A stretch of DNA of 64,000 bases from Phytophthora sp. 'mugwort' (taxonomy: Eukaryota > Oomycota > Peronosporomycetes > Peronosporales > Peronosporaceae), in the NCBI GenBank assembly GCA_033558025.1, contig JAUCEF010000013.1:3837001-3901000 (forward strand). The letters run 5' to 3'. Under the pieces are notes generated by a model. The model saw only the letters and a list, made by a program, of their open reading frames with translations, ran no database searches and was not told the DNA's origin. Position 1 is the stretch's first letter; every line of letters starts with the position of its first letter. Of the stretch, positions 21,640 to 31,926 are shown in pieces. Position numbers and translations under genes: made by a program.

Positions 21640-22440
21640 TAGCAGGACGCACCGGAGCGGTTCTTGATCCTCCAGTCCTTTAGCCAACTCTCGCAGACCA
21701 GTCAGTGTAGGACACTCCGCGACTCCGTGTCCACGGTCGTCACAAAAGAAACAGCCTCGAGAGAAACGACCTCCTTGGTTGCTGACTACACCGTTAGCTC
21801 GGTATGGTTCTTCACACTCTGCAATGATGTGTCGCAGCTGTCCGCACCGACGACAGGTCAGTCACTGTCGCTGACAATTAGCACGGTTGCACCCTTTGCG
21901 GTCACACCGTCCCAACATATTGATACCGTCACGCGTCCGATCGTCAGGAGCCATACTGATGCTCCTGAACGGTCGTCCGTTCCCTTGTCCTTCTTGCACG
22001 GTAGCAGGTTGACTCTGCACAACAGCAACCGTGGGATCAATATCCGGCGGAGATCGCCATTGAGCAGTCACCTGCTGCCACTACTGCTGCTGCTGCACCA
22101 GAGATCGTATCTGCTTCGCTAGTTCGTCAATTGCCGACTGCGCGGAGGCAGGTTGAGTTTTTGCGAGAGCTTCGCCAGCAAACTCGTTGTCCTCTTCCAT
22201 AGGGCGATGCATCTCCTTGAACATTACCATTCACACGCATCTGGGATATCACAAGCAGGGCTTGAATCGAGCGTAGACAACAACCCTTTGTTCCACAGAC
22301 CACGACGGAAAAGCTGGTATCTCATGCGAGGATCAGGGTAATCCAAGACGTCACAGAGATCCGAGACACGGTCCCCCCTCCACGGACTCACTGCGCTCGC
22401 GCCGCGTCTAATGAAAGCGTTCCCATAGTTCATTCGCTGT
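21640..22440 (-). pseudogene. Gypsy Gag with two CCHC zinc knuckles
   Basis: The C-terminal part of Gag has CRRCGQLRHIIAEC (about 21850-21809) and CFFCDDRGHGVAEC (21753-21712), both C-x2-C-x4-H-x4-C, plus a Cys-rich stretch CDRKGCNRANC just before. Upstream is a glutamine run (VQQQQQ, near 22090) interrupted by a TAG. The segment MRYQLFRRGLWNKGLLSTLD (about 22330-22265) is the end of a retrotransposon Gag core. Frameshifts separate these pieces, and the N-terminal part is not clearly recognised. Confidence 0.65.
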
Positions 22441-22948
22441 ACGGCTCAGCAAATGGTTGTGGAACCGTACTTCCAGGCTGCTTGTTCCGGCGTGTCATGG
22501 CATCATCTCCTTCTTCGTCTGCGCGACCACCATACAGTCGCGTCATCGCTTCACATGCAGCGCTTCACAATAGCTTGAGTTGGATCAGTAGTCCGTCTGG
22601 CCACTGCCGTCCTGGCCCCTTATCACACTCGTATCACTTCACTGTAGCTCCACTAAGATCAGTTTTCCGTCTTGGCCTATGCCGTCCGGGGTTTGTCGTG
22701 CTCTTCTATGCCTGCCTGCTACCGTTCCATCTACGTGGCTATCTCCGGCCCAATACTATGCCAGTATTATCTCCAGCGAGTGTGGAGCAAGCGGTGACTC
22801 CAATGTTTTGCTATCGTGCCTCGTGCTGAAGTCGCTCACGCTGGTGCCGGTCCCCACCTGAATGTTTGAGAAGTGCTCCCGCCGGGATCACAACACCACT
22901 ACGAGGGCTAGGTGATATCTATGCAAGTGACGTCTTTCTGATATTGGT

Positions 22949-23587
22949 GTGGGAAATATCATCGCTCAAGTCGTGCTCCCGACCAAGGTATCGAAGGGTA
23001 TTGGTATTGAGATTTGCGAACATGTCTACAAACCTGGCGTGAATATGATTGCCAGGAGTCTGCATGGCCGATATGTTCAAACACGAGCTGAGTTCTACTG
23101 CAATGAAATCACCGGACTTTGTTTCTCGCGCATTCCTCCGTACGAGCAAGCTACAATCGTGTTTTGGAATAACATCTTGTTCGAGCCTGTCACGATCGAA
23201 TATGTGAAACGCGAGCTTTCTGTGATGGTTCAGGCGCGTCTCTTCGTATGCACTGCTCCCGTTTTCCCACGGCACCGTGAGCCTTGCTTCGCTAAATTCT
23301 GTTCTTCCTATAAGCTATACAAAGAGGCAGATATGCCTGCAGCTGGAAAGCCGTGCCACAGCGCGCTTACTTCTATCGTTCGTTTCAATGATACTCATAT
23401 GCGAAATTTCTATAATAAAAAGCCGATAAATACACACTTCAATATGACTTGCAAGGCTTTGTTCTCTATCGAAAATGATTGCAACCATTTATATACTTAC
23501 TTCAAGAGATATGCACACATACCAGCTACAAGTTGGTCGAGCGCACTAATTTGGACGGTTTTCCAGTCGTTACTTCTTGCCCTGTGA
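22949..23587 (+). CDS. Unrecognised ORF, 212 codons
   Basis: An open frame between the gypsy Gag and the piggyBac-like gene encodes a Cys-, Tyr- and His-rich product without repeats, signal peptide or known motif (for example CKALFSIENDCNHLYTYFKR). It lacks the G/C-rich third positions of the host genes in this window, and a minus-strand frame overlaps its first half. It may be chance, or part of the flank of the neighbouring transposon. Confidence 0.2.
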   Translation: MGNIIAQVVLPTKVSKGIGIEICEHVYKPGVNMIARSLHGRYVQTRAEFYCNEITGLCFSRIPPYEQATIVFWNNILFEPVTIEYVKRELSVMVQARLFVCTAPVFPRHREPCFAKFCSSYKLYKEADMPAAGKPCHSALTSIVRFNDTHMRNFYNKKPINTHFNMTCKALFSIENDCNHLYTYFKRYAHIPATSWSSALIWTVFQSLLLAL

Positions 23588-23689
23588 TCCTTGCGCTGCA
23601 CGCTCTCGTGTTTTTACTTGTTCAATTCCGATCTCGTAGGTAACTTTCCTTTTGCTGAGAACACTTTGCAAGGAAGATAAATCGATGGT

Positions 23690-26547
23690 ATTTCTCCTAT
23701 CCCGTCAAAATCTGCTTCGGACACATGGACGGCTTGGTGGCCACGAACACGTTCTGACAGAGACAAATGTTGTGAAGAACCCAGTAGTCCGTAACCTCTT
23801 TCGCGTATCTGTCCTCCCACTGTATACTACACATTTCCGTCACTTCTGATTTCATTCTGTGTATAGCTGCTTGAAGAAAATCGCAGAGCACCGCTTCTGG
23901 GGGCTATCGAGAATTCCATCGGTGCCGCGCCTACCAGCAAGTCACACTGCACGTGACGGTGATCTTATCGGTCACCTCCGCCGAAGCGTCGAATGGAACT
24001 ACGTCGGTGTAAAACATGCGCCTTTTACTAGGCGCCTCCCCCATTGTCCAGACATCATTCAGAGCCAAGCCGGACGATAAAATCGCGATGAGAGTCGCGA
24101 TCGTTAGTTTGTCGGAGAGCCACCTTGCGTGTTAAGTATTCATTGGACCGCGTCACATCCACGAACGCGAGGCCCAGATTATTTTACCACTTCTTAAACT
24201 TGGCTATCCGCCAAAGAAAACCTTCCTCGGACTTCGTCAAGTCGGGCGACGCCCTCATGTTTGCGTTGTATTCTTTGATACATGCTGGGGCGCTGAAAGT
24301 CCGCTTCTCTGAGCGGATTTGGCGAGTCACAGTGGTGAGTGGTGATTCATCAGCATTGGAAAGCACGGTGACGATGGAGCTATCGTACCACTAAGCTGCC
24401 ACCATGTTGCGATTAGCGGGTACCGCTTGTCGGGAGGTTCCACGAATGCAATTCTTCTCTCGAGCACGCCGTGCCTCGGAAAGTTTGCACTACTAGACCT
24501 CCCCACTGTCCCGTCCAAACAGTCCTATTAGACGCATAGCATCAAGTAGCTGCACAGAGGTGTAGTAGTTGTCGGAGTTGTCGGTGTCATACAATGGCCG
24601 AATTCCTTCCAGTACACACTGCCGCACTGACAAAGACTGCCATTTCATCACTCAGGATTTGAGCCTCCGCTTGCCTCTTAGCTGCTCCGTTACATCGTTC
24701 TGACAGTGGAGCCGAAAGTTAGCGAGATCCGCATCGTAGAACACCAGAGCATGTAGATGCGAAAATGGCAATCCCCTGTAGGCTTCACAGGATTGTAAAC
24801 GACCAGTCGATTGTCGTACTTCAACCTGCACGCGACACTTGCTTCGTTTAGAGCTACGTTTTGCTCTCCTGCAACATACTTGGGGCCTGTCATCTTGAGC
24901 AGATTAGTTGAGGCCTGATTCTAGCTGCCTGGTCACGACTAGCGTTGTTCAGTTCAACGCACTGAAAGCAAAATCCTTGTCGGAGCTACTTGAATCGACG
25001 GATAGATCAAAACTAACTGATGTTCCTCCAAAAGTTGAAGTTTCGACCTGCTCTTCTCGGTAGTGGCTGTACTCGCCTTTATCCACTAGCTCCATGTAGA
25101 ACAACACACCGACCTAAATTATGATCTCATCCAGCCCAAAAGGTTTTCCAAGTGCCATACCACGCACACGTGCATAGCTATTTGTTTCTCCAACTACTTG
25201 CTGCCAAAACGACATAGGAATGTACGAGAAGAAGTTCGCTGAAGGCGAATGCTCGAATATATTCTTGAACACAGCAAGCAGATGCGTCTTAGTGAGCCAT
25301 CCGAGTGCTGGAATATAAGGCTACCGGTTCCTTCGACTGCACGCCAGGCTCAAAATGCATATTTTACGGCTTTTACCTCCGCTAGCGTTGCAGACAGCTC
25401 CATCGGTGCGTCAAACACCTCCATACACTCCTTTATTCCGTCAATGTAACGCTCCACTTGAATATGTTCACCTTCATCGACTGCAAAGAGGTGGCTCCAG
25501 CCTACGTGCGTAGAACTACCATGCAGAGATCGGTTGTTAGTGTTTTAACGCTGGACCATGATGAGGTTCAAGTTTTCATCTTTGTTCTGGAACTGCGAGT
25601 CTAGACACTGCACCTAAAATATCGGTCTCTTTACGATCCGACACACACGCTCGACAAGATACGCAAATCCCACACCTACATATTTGTCCTCGATCCTCTG
25701 TCGTTTTGTCCAGCCTTCCTTATCCAGTAGGAATGCTATAAGTGTTCAAAGCTGGAATGTGCGGTGGTCGGGCCAGACTTTTTCGAGGCGTTCTGGCTGA
25801 TAGGGTCGCTGGTGAAGCTGATTGTTGCACGGTGGCGCCATGCGACGAAGGATCACCAGCTTCGCTTTCATAAGTATCCATCACGGGAGAACCGGTGATC
25901 GAGGTTCATCCTGACAGAGATAGGCTCTGTGTCGACGCTAGGCTCGGTTGCGTCGCCGGAGGCACAGTGACTTGGGCTTGATCCAGTGCCTGAACAAGAC
26001 AGCGCTTCGGTGGCGCCTTATTACTTAATGGACGGCCGCGCTTACGTGTAGTCTCGCCGTCGTTTGTAGCCTTCGGTTTGTTCTTTTGATCCTTTCGGTC
26101 TACCTCGCTTTCCCTTGGGTCATGAGGATGGAGCAATATCGGCACTCTCGATAGCAAGTACAACTCGCACGGCACCTTCAGCAGTTATATGTCCCTAGTT
26201 ACTGGATTCTCGGCCCTCAACGTCGCAAACGCACCTATACCGCACAGACACTCACGTCCGCCGCTGAAAATTGGCGCTGCGCCACGCATACACTCGTGGC
26301 TTTTGTTCTCATGGCCACCAGGAGCTACCACGCCCAGACCGTCATGTATCTTAATACCTGCGCCATCAGACGCTGCGTTCTCGCCATCACCTGCAGATGC
26401 TTCACCGCGCAAACGTCGGTCGCGTTCATTATCGCCGCCTTCATCACTTGACGCTGCCACGTTGAGATACTCGTGACTCTCAATACCACTGCCACCACCA
26501 TAAAACGCGACCTCGCGCGGAACGCCTGTGGCCCTTGTCATCACCAC
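23690..26547 (-). pseudogene. piggyBac-like (PBLE) transposase with AT-hook
   Basis: Read on the minus strand, an N-terminal region rich in Gly/Glu (26547-26185) is followed by an AT-hook, TRKRGRPLSNK (about 26065-26030). The DDE_Tnp_1_7 core is spread over frames: LGKPFGLDEIII followed by VGVLFYMELVDKGEYSHYRE (about 25155-25050), LKYDNRLVVYNPVKPTGDCH (about 24815-24755), ACIKEYNANMRASPDLTKSE (24290-24230) with WRIAKFKKW after it, and a C-terminal Cys-rich segment, CSIQWEDRYAKEVTDYWVLH and ICLCQ (about 23830-23760), like the piggyBac C-terminal zinc-binding domain. Many frameshifts and stops make it non-functional. TTAA termini were not located. Confidence 0.7.
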
Positions 26548-26711
26548 TACCTTCAGACGCAGTGCCGCTCAGATGCTGCTTCGACGGCTCTCCATACTAG
26601 TCGTGGACGCTTCTGAAAAACGAACAGTCGATTGCAATCGTCACGAGGAGTCAGGATTTCCATTTTTTATCAGTACAGTAGCAGTTAGTATAGTTAAATG
26701 AAGAGGCATAC

Positions 26712-27290
26712 ATGACCAACTATATCTTTGAAGCCAAGAGGCAAAGCACCGCTAGAAGTACCAAGTTTGCTGCACGTGCGATGAAAACCTACCCTCTACG
26801 CATTCACAATTTGGGAAAGAAAGCAACCCGTACGTCCACCAGGAGTACAAGAGCGCTGCATTTGTTGAGGCAAGTAGCGGTTCGTGCTTCGCTAGCATGC
26901 CATGCCGGCCTCTCCGACGCACCGAAGCCTGACGCCAATAGATTTCACACGGGACGTGACATCTTACGGTATCTGATCCATGATCTGCCGCCTCACGGCA
27001 TCATACCAGACAGAGGAAAAGCCAATCAAGTGCTTCGGTCGCGAATAAAGCAACGGAAAGATTTTTCTACCAATCAGATAAAAGGACGGTCAGTCAGGCG
27101 CAGTATACCGTGGCTTATGAAGGGAACACAATGCAGCCTTTTTCATCCCCTGCTGAATCCCATCTTCCTCCCACTATCCAGAAAGGACAACTTCGACACA
27201 TTGTTTTTTTTTTCGTGTTGGCCACTGTGCCGTACAACAATGTTAGCCAGTGAGGTCGTAGGAATTGCTGGGCACGAAGCCTACCCATAA
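26712..27290 (+). CDS. Unrecognised basic ORF, 192 codons
   Basis: The frame encodes a Lys/Arg-rich N-terminal half (SKFAARAMKT-like composition; RSTRALHLLRQVAVRASLAC) and a short hydrophobic C-terminus. No domain, signal or repeat is recognised. Codon usage does not resemble the host genes in this window. It sits between the piggyBac-like gene and a repeat-rich stretch, so it may be spurious. Confidence 0.2.
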   Translation: MTNYIFEAKRQSTARSTKFAARAMKTYPLRIHNLGKKATRTSTRSTRALHLLRQVAVRASLACHAGLSDAPKPDANRFHTGRDILRYLIHDLPPHGIIPDRGKANQVLRSRIKQRKDFSTNQIKGRSVRRSIPWLMKGTQCSLFHPLLNPIFLPLSRKDNFDTLFFFSCWPLCRTTMLASEVVGIAGHEAYP

Positions 27291-27391
27291 TTAGAGGTGA
27301 AATGGATGACGGCGCTGAGGCCAGCGCTACTACGCAGTTGTAATGATGGAGCGTGAAGAGTGCCAAGTCGCTCTTCAAAAGTGGTTACCAA

Positions 27392-27695
27392 AGTATCACT
27401 AGTGATGTAAACCAACATCACAAAGACGTCACTGCAGCGACGTCACGGATGGATACCACACATATGGTACAAGGATATCATAGCCACCCAATAGGATGAC
27501 ATTTAGGATACTTCATGGGTGACTTACAGTTAGTATGTAGAAGCATTAATGAGATCACCTATAAATATATTCAATCCAATATCTACCTAATTTGGTAACA
27601 GTCCCTTCAGACCAGGGACTTATGAACTTCGTTCGCTGAAAGTTTGTATTATCTCTGGAAGTCACACTTCCTGTGCGCAAGGTGTTGTATACACC
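27392..27695 (+). repeat. Possible solo LTR or MITE-like repeat
   Basis: This non-coding stretch opens with short palindromes (ATCACTAGTGAT, then GATGTAAACCAACATC), has a TATA-like CCTATAAATATATTC at about 27557, and ends near TTGTATACA. TG...CA ends and an internal TATA suggest an LTR, but no flanking duplication was found, so the class is unresolved. Confidence 0.25.
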
Positions 27696-28277
27696 GTTAC
27701 ACTTGGTAGGACTTGCAGTCAATCCACGCCTACGAGGGTGACTACCTGAAATCTCTGAGGTCGTAGTAACATGGACTGGAGCGAGTTTCCCAATCGGAAC
27801 GACTCACAGTTTGAGTCCTTTCGTAAGATGGCCGGCATTTTTGGCATGGATGCCTTGCACAGCTCGGCGGTCCACGCAAGATGAGCAGGTCGAGGGCATG
27901 GATGCGTTCGACATGTAAGAGCAGGGGTTCATCGAACACGTTCGGTCTACCCCAAGCTGTTGAGGCTGAAGATAAACCCGTACGAGGGGAATGAAGGTGC
28001 CGATCATCACTTCTGGGTGTGAGAAGTTGAGCTTGTAATGGATGTAGATCTCATCTCTTCCTAGTACCGCCGAGCGGCGTTCGCCCTCTCCAACCTTAGA
28101 GCGTGTTTGCTTTGATACTGGAGATGGAGGTGAATCCTCCAGCAGCAACAATAGCGAGTTAGGATTGGTTGAAAATAGACAGTTGGCAACAACACGACTA
28201 GAGACAAAACGCGCTTTCATCTCCACCTCTGAGAGGTGGAGAAGGGTGTAGACACCTGAAGGTGGCTGCACAACCAC

Positions 28278-28400
28278 AACCACAGGCACTCGGAAGCGGC
28301 GCGACTTCGTGCTAGGGTGCTCGCGGCTGCAGTACTTCAGCGAGAAGGGCAACCGCAAGGGCGACATCCCGCTCTCGCCGCACACGCCCATCACTCCATG
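28278..28400 (+). pseudogene. PH-domain-like coding fragment
   Basis: About 40 codons with strong G/C third-position preference read TRKRRDFVLGCSRLQYFSEK then GNRKGDIPLSP. This matches the first beta strands of a PH domain (basic patch, 'RxFVL..xxLxYF', 'KGxIxL'). It is cut off on both sides by repeat sequence without the rest of the domain or a start. A captured fragment of a host gene inside a transposon is the simplest reading. PH domains bind phosphoinositides or proteins, but this fragment is too short to function. Confidence 0.4.
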
Positions 28401-28508
28401 GAGGACGACGAAGCTATAGTTGTTGCAGCATGCTCCGCTATCGCGCAGGCTATTGAGTTGTACGCCGAGAGCTGAGAGCTGCGAGCCCGGCCCTCCAGGT
28501 GACAAGAA

Positions 28509-28576
28509 GCAGATTTTGACAGTGAGCTAGAGAGAGGTTGGCACCAACCTCTCTCTAGCTCACTGATAAAATCTGC
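28509..28576. repeat. Near-perfect 68-bp palindrome
   Basis: Two arms of about 33 bp (from GCAGATTTTGACAGTGAGC to its complement ending ATAAAATCTGC) are separated by only two bases and differ at two positions. It would form a long hairpin. It marks a fold-back junction within the repeat patchwork. Confidence 0.8.
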
Positions 28577-28807
28577 CGGAGTAGCGGGCATCACAATCAT
28601 GACTTGAGCAACCGGGAAACAGGTCCCTGCTTCAACTTCGTCTTCTGCTGATAACAAAGCTTTTATATCGAGGGGTGGTGTCAGGGAGGCAAGAGGTCTA
28701 GACTCTAAAAAACAAGCTTGTTGTAGTGAGGGCGGTCCTTGACCTTCGAGACCTTTAGCAGCGGCAGAAGCCGCACGGGCAGATGCACGAGTGCGGTGTG
28801 TGGGCAT
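28542..28807 (-). CDS. Unrecognised short ORF, transposon-associated
   Basis: From a Met at 28807 the minus strand reads an Ala/Arg-rich start (MPTHRTRASARAASAAAKGL), then PLDIKALLSAEDEVEAGT and PADFISELERGW. It runs into the long palindrome at 28509-28576, whose two strands encode nearly the same peptide. The frame continues through the palindrome to 28391, but that extension is mirror sequence. No function is recognised; a Gag-like or transposon origin is possible. Confidence 0.3.
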
Positions 28808-28925
28808 CACTGCCAATGGCCAACTGAATATCGAGAACCACAGGATTCGCAGCGTCGCATTGGTTAAAAAAAACTGGAAATGGATACACGGCGAACACAA
28901 CTGGAAATGGAGATCAGTTTCCATC

Positions 28926-29048
28926 GCACGACCGCTAAGAGCGTGTTCGCGTTGTATTGGAGATGACATGGAAACTGATCACACAAAAAAAAGATGGAAA
29001 ATCGATCTCCATCTCGAGTACAACGCGAACACGCTCTTAGCGTCGTGC
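28926..29048. repeat. Small MITE-like inverted-repeat element
   Basis: A 123-bp unit has arms beginning GCTAAGAGCGTGTTCGCGTT, perfect for 23 bp and extended by GCACGAC/GTCGTGC outside. The loop is AT-rich. A diverged single copy of the arm sequence occurs at about 28096-28127, so it is a family. It carries no coding sequence. Confidence 0.65.
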
Positions 29049-29701
29049 TAAGAGTTGGGCGTATACGCGGGAAGTGACAACGCCTTGATGATTCGCATCC
29101 TGAACTCCGCTGCGTGGGCAGCTTGGAGCCGCGTTCCTTCCGTCGAACTGCGGGTACCGCTAGCGGTCGCGTCATGTAAGCAGGGAGGCGTGGGCTGCAC
29201 GAGTGCTCCAGGAGATGCGGTAGATCACCACATACCTCGTGGGGAACCCACTCCATGAAACATGAAGGTGACCATGTTCATTGACGGCCTAAGGGTAGAC
29301 CCGGCCCGAACCCTGCTATTCCGGGCGCAGGTCAACCCTCTGGAAGAGGCGTTCCAGGTTATTCTCCAAGGAGAACACAGTCACCGCCAGGCGCGCACGC
29401 CTGCGGCGATATGGCCCCTGCTCCAACAGAACTTGTGTGCTGCTAGGTGCGTGCTCCTTGCACCGCACTACATCTCGCTCAAGGAGTTCACGAGTCGGCT
29501 GAGTCCGAGTTCTGGAGGTGAGCAGCTACGCGCTGCTCACAAGGACAACTCAATGTTCTCCGGCGGGATCTCACGTTGGAGGACATCCTCGACCTCCGTG
29601 ATCTCCGCATTGAGTTTGCCTACCACATGAGGACGCGGGTATGGTATTAGCTTCACGCCCACACCCCGTTCGGGCAAGAAAGCCTAAACAAAACTCGTCG
29701 C

Positions 29702-31800
29702 CGACCCTATTCCCAGATCGCGACAGCATTCGGGCAGTGAGCCTGGAGCCGTTCAATCGGCTCTCAGGAGCTATAGGCGTCTGAGTACTCCCTTCCATTT
29801 CACGCGGAGCTGGCGCTGCCCGTGAACACGCCGCTCCTGGAGCACAGGCAGCACATCGTAGTGGGTCGCCCCATTACGGTTGAGAGGAGATGGTGGGGCC
29901 CTCGTACGAATACGAGTATGAGGCACCGCCCCTATGGTCCGGCTCAGAACCTGGTGTGCCTCCTTCGTCTCTACCTTGAGCCATTGAGGGCCCCGCTGTC
30001 CGTCGTCAGGCCCTTGCGTTGGAATTGCGGTTGGTGTCAGTCCGGGCGGGTGTGCACGCGAACTCTGGGATCCTTGGGCCGGTCCTTGACGCCTTGAGTC
30101 GTCTGGCAAGCGACTTGTCCGCCCTTGAAGGTCGGTTCGACGACCGGACCACTGACGTGGACGAGGCCTTCCGACATACGCATGTACTTAGGACGTCCGC
30201 GGACCGTGTCCAGAGGGGGTAGATGCGTCTCCTTCGGGATCTCCCGCAGCCTTTGCCCCCAGGCGGAAGCTACTCCTGCGTACTCCCAGCCCTACCGCTA
30301 TGGTTCATACTCGTCGTATGCAGTCGGGGTTCCTTCGTATGGGGCCCCTTTGGTGGTCTCGCCTGAGACCCGGACTACTGGCCCTGGGCACTCTCAGGCG
30401 GTGGAGACGCAGCCTTTTTTCTAGGAGCTGACCTCGCTTCCGAGTGCGGAGCCTGCGTGACTGCCGAGTCCTGCGGGGCGCATGGCTCCGCTCGAGACGG
30501 CCTTCGTAAAACGTCCGGTGGGTCGTCATCGACTTAGGCAGATCGATGGTATACGCCGCACCATGTCTGACCGGGACCGCGAAGGGTCCAATGAGTCGGT
30601 GCTTCAACTTGTTGCTCCTACGGAACTTACCGTGGCTAGTGGTAGGTTCCTAGTGTTTAATAGGACTAGTTATCCGACATTAAACACGTTACCTTCCGTT
30701 CTTGTCCGAGTACTCCTTTTGTTTGCCCTGTGCCTCTGCCATGGCATCGCGGTCACGGCTGATTACGTTCAGTATGGTGTCTGTAAAAAGACTCAACTTG
30801 TTCCGCAACAAAACCGGTCTCATGTTCTTGACCCGGGAGGAATGTGTTTCCCCGACTATTCCCCACTTATAACCGAATACGGGGTGCACCCTCATTAAGT
30901 GAGGCGGCACCCATGGATGACGTAAACCATTCCGGAAGAATGGGTTATACCCGGTCGATGCATGAACCGTATTGTTGGGTGCAAACTCAACTACTGGCCG
31001 GCGTTCTGACAACGCGCGATGAGACTTCGTACAGATACTGCGTAGCGTGTCCTCAAGCACTCGGTTGACACGACCAGTATGCCCATCCGCTTGAGAATAA
31101 TCGGCAGTGGTCATGTGTGCAGCCTCGTTCCCAGTAGTTGGAACAGCGTTCGCCAGGACGTAGCGGTAAACCACGGGTCACGGTCCGAGGCAATTGTCTC
31201 CACCAGTCCATGATGGCGAAAACGCCATCAGGAACAGCTTTGCAGTCTGTTTCCCAGTCATTGTCTCTTTTACCGGAGCAAGATGCACCATCTTGCTTAG
31301 ACGGCACAAGAACACCAAGGTACCGGTGTTTCCGTACCTGTCCCCCGCGGGTTTCACCCACTGGCTGTTTCACATGTCTTCACGTAATGTGCGACCCACT
31401 TGTATATGTGGGACCACGAAAAGTACTGAAAGACCGATTGGAAGGTCTTCTCGCGGCCCAAGTTACCGCTGGACGACGCATCATACGCCTCCTGAAAGAT
31501 ATCAAACTTGAGATCCACGTCGTTTGGTACGACTACCCGTGACCCGTGGAGGTTTATGAGGATTTACTCGGTAGCAGAGCGGGCCGTCGAGTCAGTAGTA
31601 TATCGATGGAACTGGGCCCTCTGACGTGGCGTGAGCCACTCGGCCTTGGCTTCCTTGCCAGCGGCCAGAAACCGTACCAGAGGTGTCAGGGATTCGTCGC
31701 CCCAATACGCCACGCGTATCGGATGATATAAATCGGTCGTGGCACGACTGAATGCGCCGGCTGTAGTCCGGGTTGGACGCCAACACAACGGTATGCACGT
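29702..31800 (-). pseudogene. Chromovirus integrase with chromodomain
   Basis: The integrase core includes HMTTADYSQADGHTGRVNRV (about 31120-31060), in which the catalytic Glu before RVNRV is Gly. The C-terminal domain follows: KHRLIGPFAVPVRHGAAYTI and LPKSMTTHRTFYEGRL (30607-30500). The chromodomain reads YDVLPVLQERRVHGQRQLRV then KWKG (29860-29790), and after a frameshift YSDAYSS-EPIERLQAHCPN with TGA at the position of the conserved Trp, ending near 29702. Chromodomains steer integration toward particular histone marks in this clade. Confidence 0.75.
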
Positions 31801-31926
31801 TGAGCTTGCCAGGCTCGTACTCGACGCGAAAGTTATACTACGCGATAAAGGACAGCCAACTCGCCATCCTTTGGGGCAAATGGGGCGAATTCGTCGCCGT
31901 CCGCAAGTATACCAGATCCGTGTAGA

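Larger units (their letters stand above)
12814..22440 (-). mobile_element. Ty3/gypsy retrotransposon with accessory ORFs (minus strand)
   Basis: Read on the minus strand the order is Gag with two zinc knuckles (22.4-21.6 kb), an acidic Gag-Pol linker (21.4-19.9 kb), aspartic protease (about 19.7-19.4 kb), RT (18.84-17.93 kb), integrase (17.55-16.1 kb), and then two further ORFs not normally part of gypsy elements (15.87-12.8 kb). Coding parts are interrupted by frameshifts and stops and the RNase H domain is missing. LTRs were not identified, so the outer borders are those of the recognised coding region. The accessory ORFs could belong to a separate nested element. Confidence 0.75.

Noticed and set aside
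22490..22900. 5' LTR of the minus-strand gypsy element
   Set aside because: No matching copy was found near 12.0-12.8 kb and no clear TG...CA boundaries or primer-binding site.
27804..28505. 233-codon minus-strand frame in the repeat patchwork
   Set aside because: It crosses repeats and the PH-like fragment in antisense; no motif and no codon bias of its own.
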